A stretch of DNA of 5,931 nucleotides from an uncultured Woeseiaceae bacterium (GTDB lineage Bacteria; Pseudomonadota; Gammaproteobacteria; Steroidobacterales; Woeseiaceae), in the NCBI GenBank assembly GCA_945787435.1, contig CALZHX010000308.1, positions 1 through 5,931 on the forward strand, written 5' to 3'. Of this stretch, positions 5,240-5,931 are shown piece by piece (the stretch's first letter is position 1; each line of letters starts with the position of its first letter). The position numbers were made by a program, and so were the translations under genes. The notes under the pieces were generated by a model. That model made no database searches. It was not told the origin of the DNA and worked only from the letters and a program-made list of their open reading frames with translations.

Positions 5240-5931
5240 TCAGTCCCTGAGGAAAAGTTCAGTGCGGTCAACGACACTGTCACCGAGCATGGCACCACCG
5301 AACGCTGGCTGAGTACCAATGACTGTAATCGCAGCACCAATGCCGCCAAATCTCGATCCGCTGAGAGACGGGGTGTAGTCAACTTCGAGTTCTCCAATCA
5401 GTGCTGTACCACGTGCAAAGTTCACTGATGATGGAATACCCGTAACGAGGACTTCCGTCGCACCAGGCACATACATTTCTGCCGAAATGTCGACGCTAGT
5501 AGCAGTAATACGACCTGCACCTGAGATAGAGCCATATACAGTAACGAAGCCTCCCACCTGCAAGCCGCCAAGGCTTTCACGTGCGAATGACACTGTCTGG
5601 CCAACCGCAACAAACGACCCGCCTTGCAGATCAATCGACTGGATCGGACCAGCTAGCATGGGTTCGCCACTGCCGGAAATAGCATCAGCACCGCTTCCTG
5701 ATATGGCATCTGCGCCACTTCCAGAAATTGCATCAGCTCCACTTCCAGAAATTGCATCTGCGCCACTTCCTGATATGGCGTCTGCGCCACTACCGGAAAT
5801 AGCATCAGCACCGCTTCCTGATATGGCATCTACGCCACTTCCAGAAATTGCATCTGCGCCACTTCCAGAAATTGCATCAGCTCCACTACCGGAAATAGCA
5901 TCTGCGCCACTTCCAGAAATTGCATCAGCTC
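5240..5931 (-). CDS. Octapeptide-repeat protein with two C-terminal beta-rich modules (5' end outside window)
   Basis: Only the last 229 residues are visible; the frame runs open off the right edge, so no start, signal peptide or full length can be judged. An internal ATG at 5659 exists but the frame is open across the repeats and clearly coding there. Visible residues 1-88 are eleven copies of the octapeptide ADAISGSG, with a single change (Ala to Val). The rest is two modules of similar plan. Module A covers about 91-148: GPIQSIDLQGG, VAVGQTVSFA, GGFVTVYGSISG, TSVD. Module B covers about 160-222: TGIPSSVNFARG, LIGELEVDY, GAAITVIGTQ, DSVVD. The alternation G-x-I ... G-x-x-V ... G-x-x-V-x-V-x-G resembles DUF5666-like small beta domains found in exported bacterial proteins, but I cannot confirm the match. 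There are no Cys residues in the visible part. No function is known; an exported or surface role is inferred from the Gly/Ser/Ala repeats. It converges on the small-RNA gene with a shared terminator between them. Confidence 0.85.
   Translation of the reverse strand, partial: ADAISGSGADAISGSGADAISGSGADAISGSGVDAISGSGADAISGSGADAISGSGADAISGSGADAISGSGADAISGSGADAISGSGEPMLAGPIQSIDLQGGSFVAVGQTVSFARESLGGLQVGGFVTVYGSISGAGRITATSVDISAEMYVPGATEVLVTGIPSSVNFARGTALIGELEVDYTPSLSGSRFGGIGAAITVIGTQPAFGGAMLGDSVVDRTELFLRD
5666..5931 (-). repeat. Coding tandem repeat, 24-bp unit, at least 11 copies
   Basis: Eleven complete 24-bp units (5666-5929) follow each other without gaps and continue past the window edge. 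Each encodes ADAISGSG. Three linked synonymous variants occur: GCA-ATT-TCT (five units), GCT-ATT-TCC (three) and GCC-ATA-TCA (three), never mixed. The block 5786-5881 and the block 5666-5761 carry the same variant order and differ at only five of 96 bases, showing a 120-bp higher-order period. Confidence 0.95.

Noticed and set aside
5099..5428. Plus-strand open frame of 109 codons over the terminators
   Set aside because: It runs through two intrinsic terminators and antisense to the repeat-protein gene, and has no ribosome-binding site or recognisable sequence.
5666..5931. Regular short repeats resembling a CRISPR array
   Set aside because: There are no spacers; the 24-bp units are contiguous, divisible by three and encode the same octapeptide in a frame that continues into a non-repeat coding region.

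Overview
The window looks like chromosomal DNA of a gammaproteobacterium. The evidence is an E. coli-type YciO, a YciB septation-linked membrane protein, an scpA-scpB-rluB gene cluster of the type common in gammaproteobacteria, and a perfect CRP-type operator. The BolA protein has a 'HAGH..AREG..HF' signature seen widely in proteobacteria. The exact lineage cannot be fixed from the sequence alone; a free-living aquatic gammaproteobacterium is a reasonable guess, but only that.

Layout. Positions 10-3155 hold a leftward (minus strand) cluster transcribed yciO > scpA > scpB > rluB. scpA and scpB overlap by one base (TAATG), and the rluB frame begins within or just after the end of scpB. ScpA and ScpB are the kleisin and winged-helix partners of the SMC chromosome condensation complex. 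RluB pseudouridylates 23S rRNA, and YciO belongs to the Sua5/YrdC/YciO family. An 87-bp divergent promoter region (3156-3242) separates this cluster from a rightward cluster, yciB > bolA > peptidylprolyl isomerase (3243-4920), which closes with a strong intrinsic terminator at 4950-4973.

The 319-bp gap between the isomerase gene and the next protein gene (4921-5239) is the most interesting part. It contains a perfect TGTGA-N6-TCACA site centred exactly 41.5 bp upstream of a predicted start at 5041, a -10 box, and a roughly 99-nt region that folds into three consecutive hairpins, the last being an intrinsic terminator. This is the layout of a class II CRP-activated small regulatory RNA. A second palindrome (ACCTG-N4-CAGGT) lies between the CRP site and the -10 box, and the second hairpin exposes a C-rich loop resembling an anti-Shine-Dalgarno seed. 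A bidirectional terminator follows and also serves the gene converging from the right.

The right edge (5240-5931) is the 3' part of a leftward gene whose start lies outside the window. It encodes at least eleven near-perfect GSGADAIS octapeptide repeats (24-bp DNA units with linked synonymous variants and a 120-bp higher-order period). A C-terminal region of two related beta-rich modules follows, reminiscent of DUF5666-like domains. Its function is unknown; a secreted or surface location is inferred only from composition.
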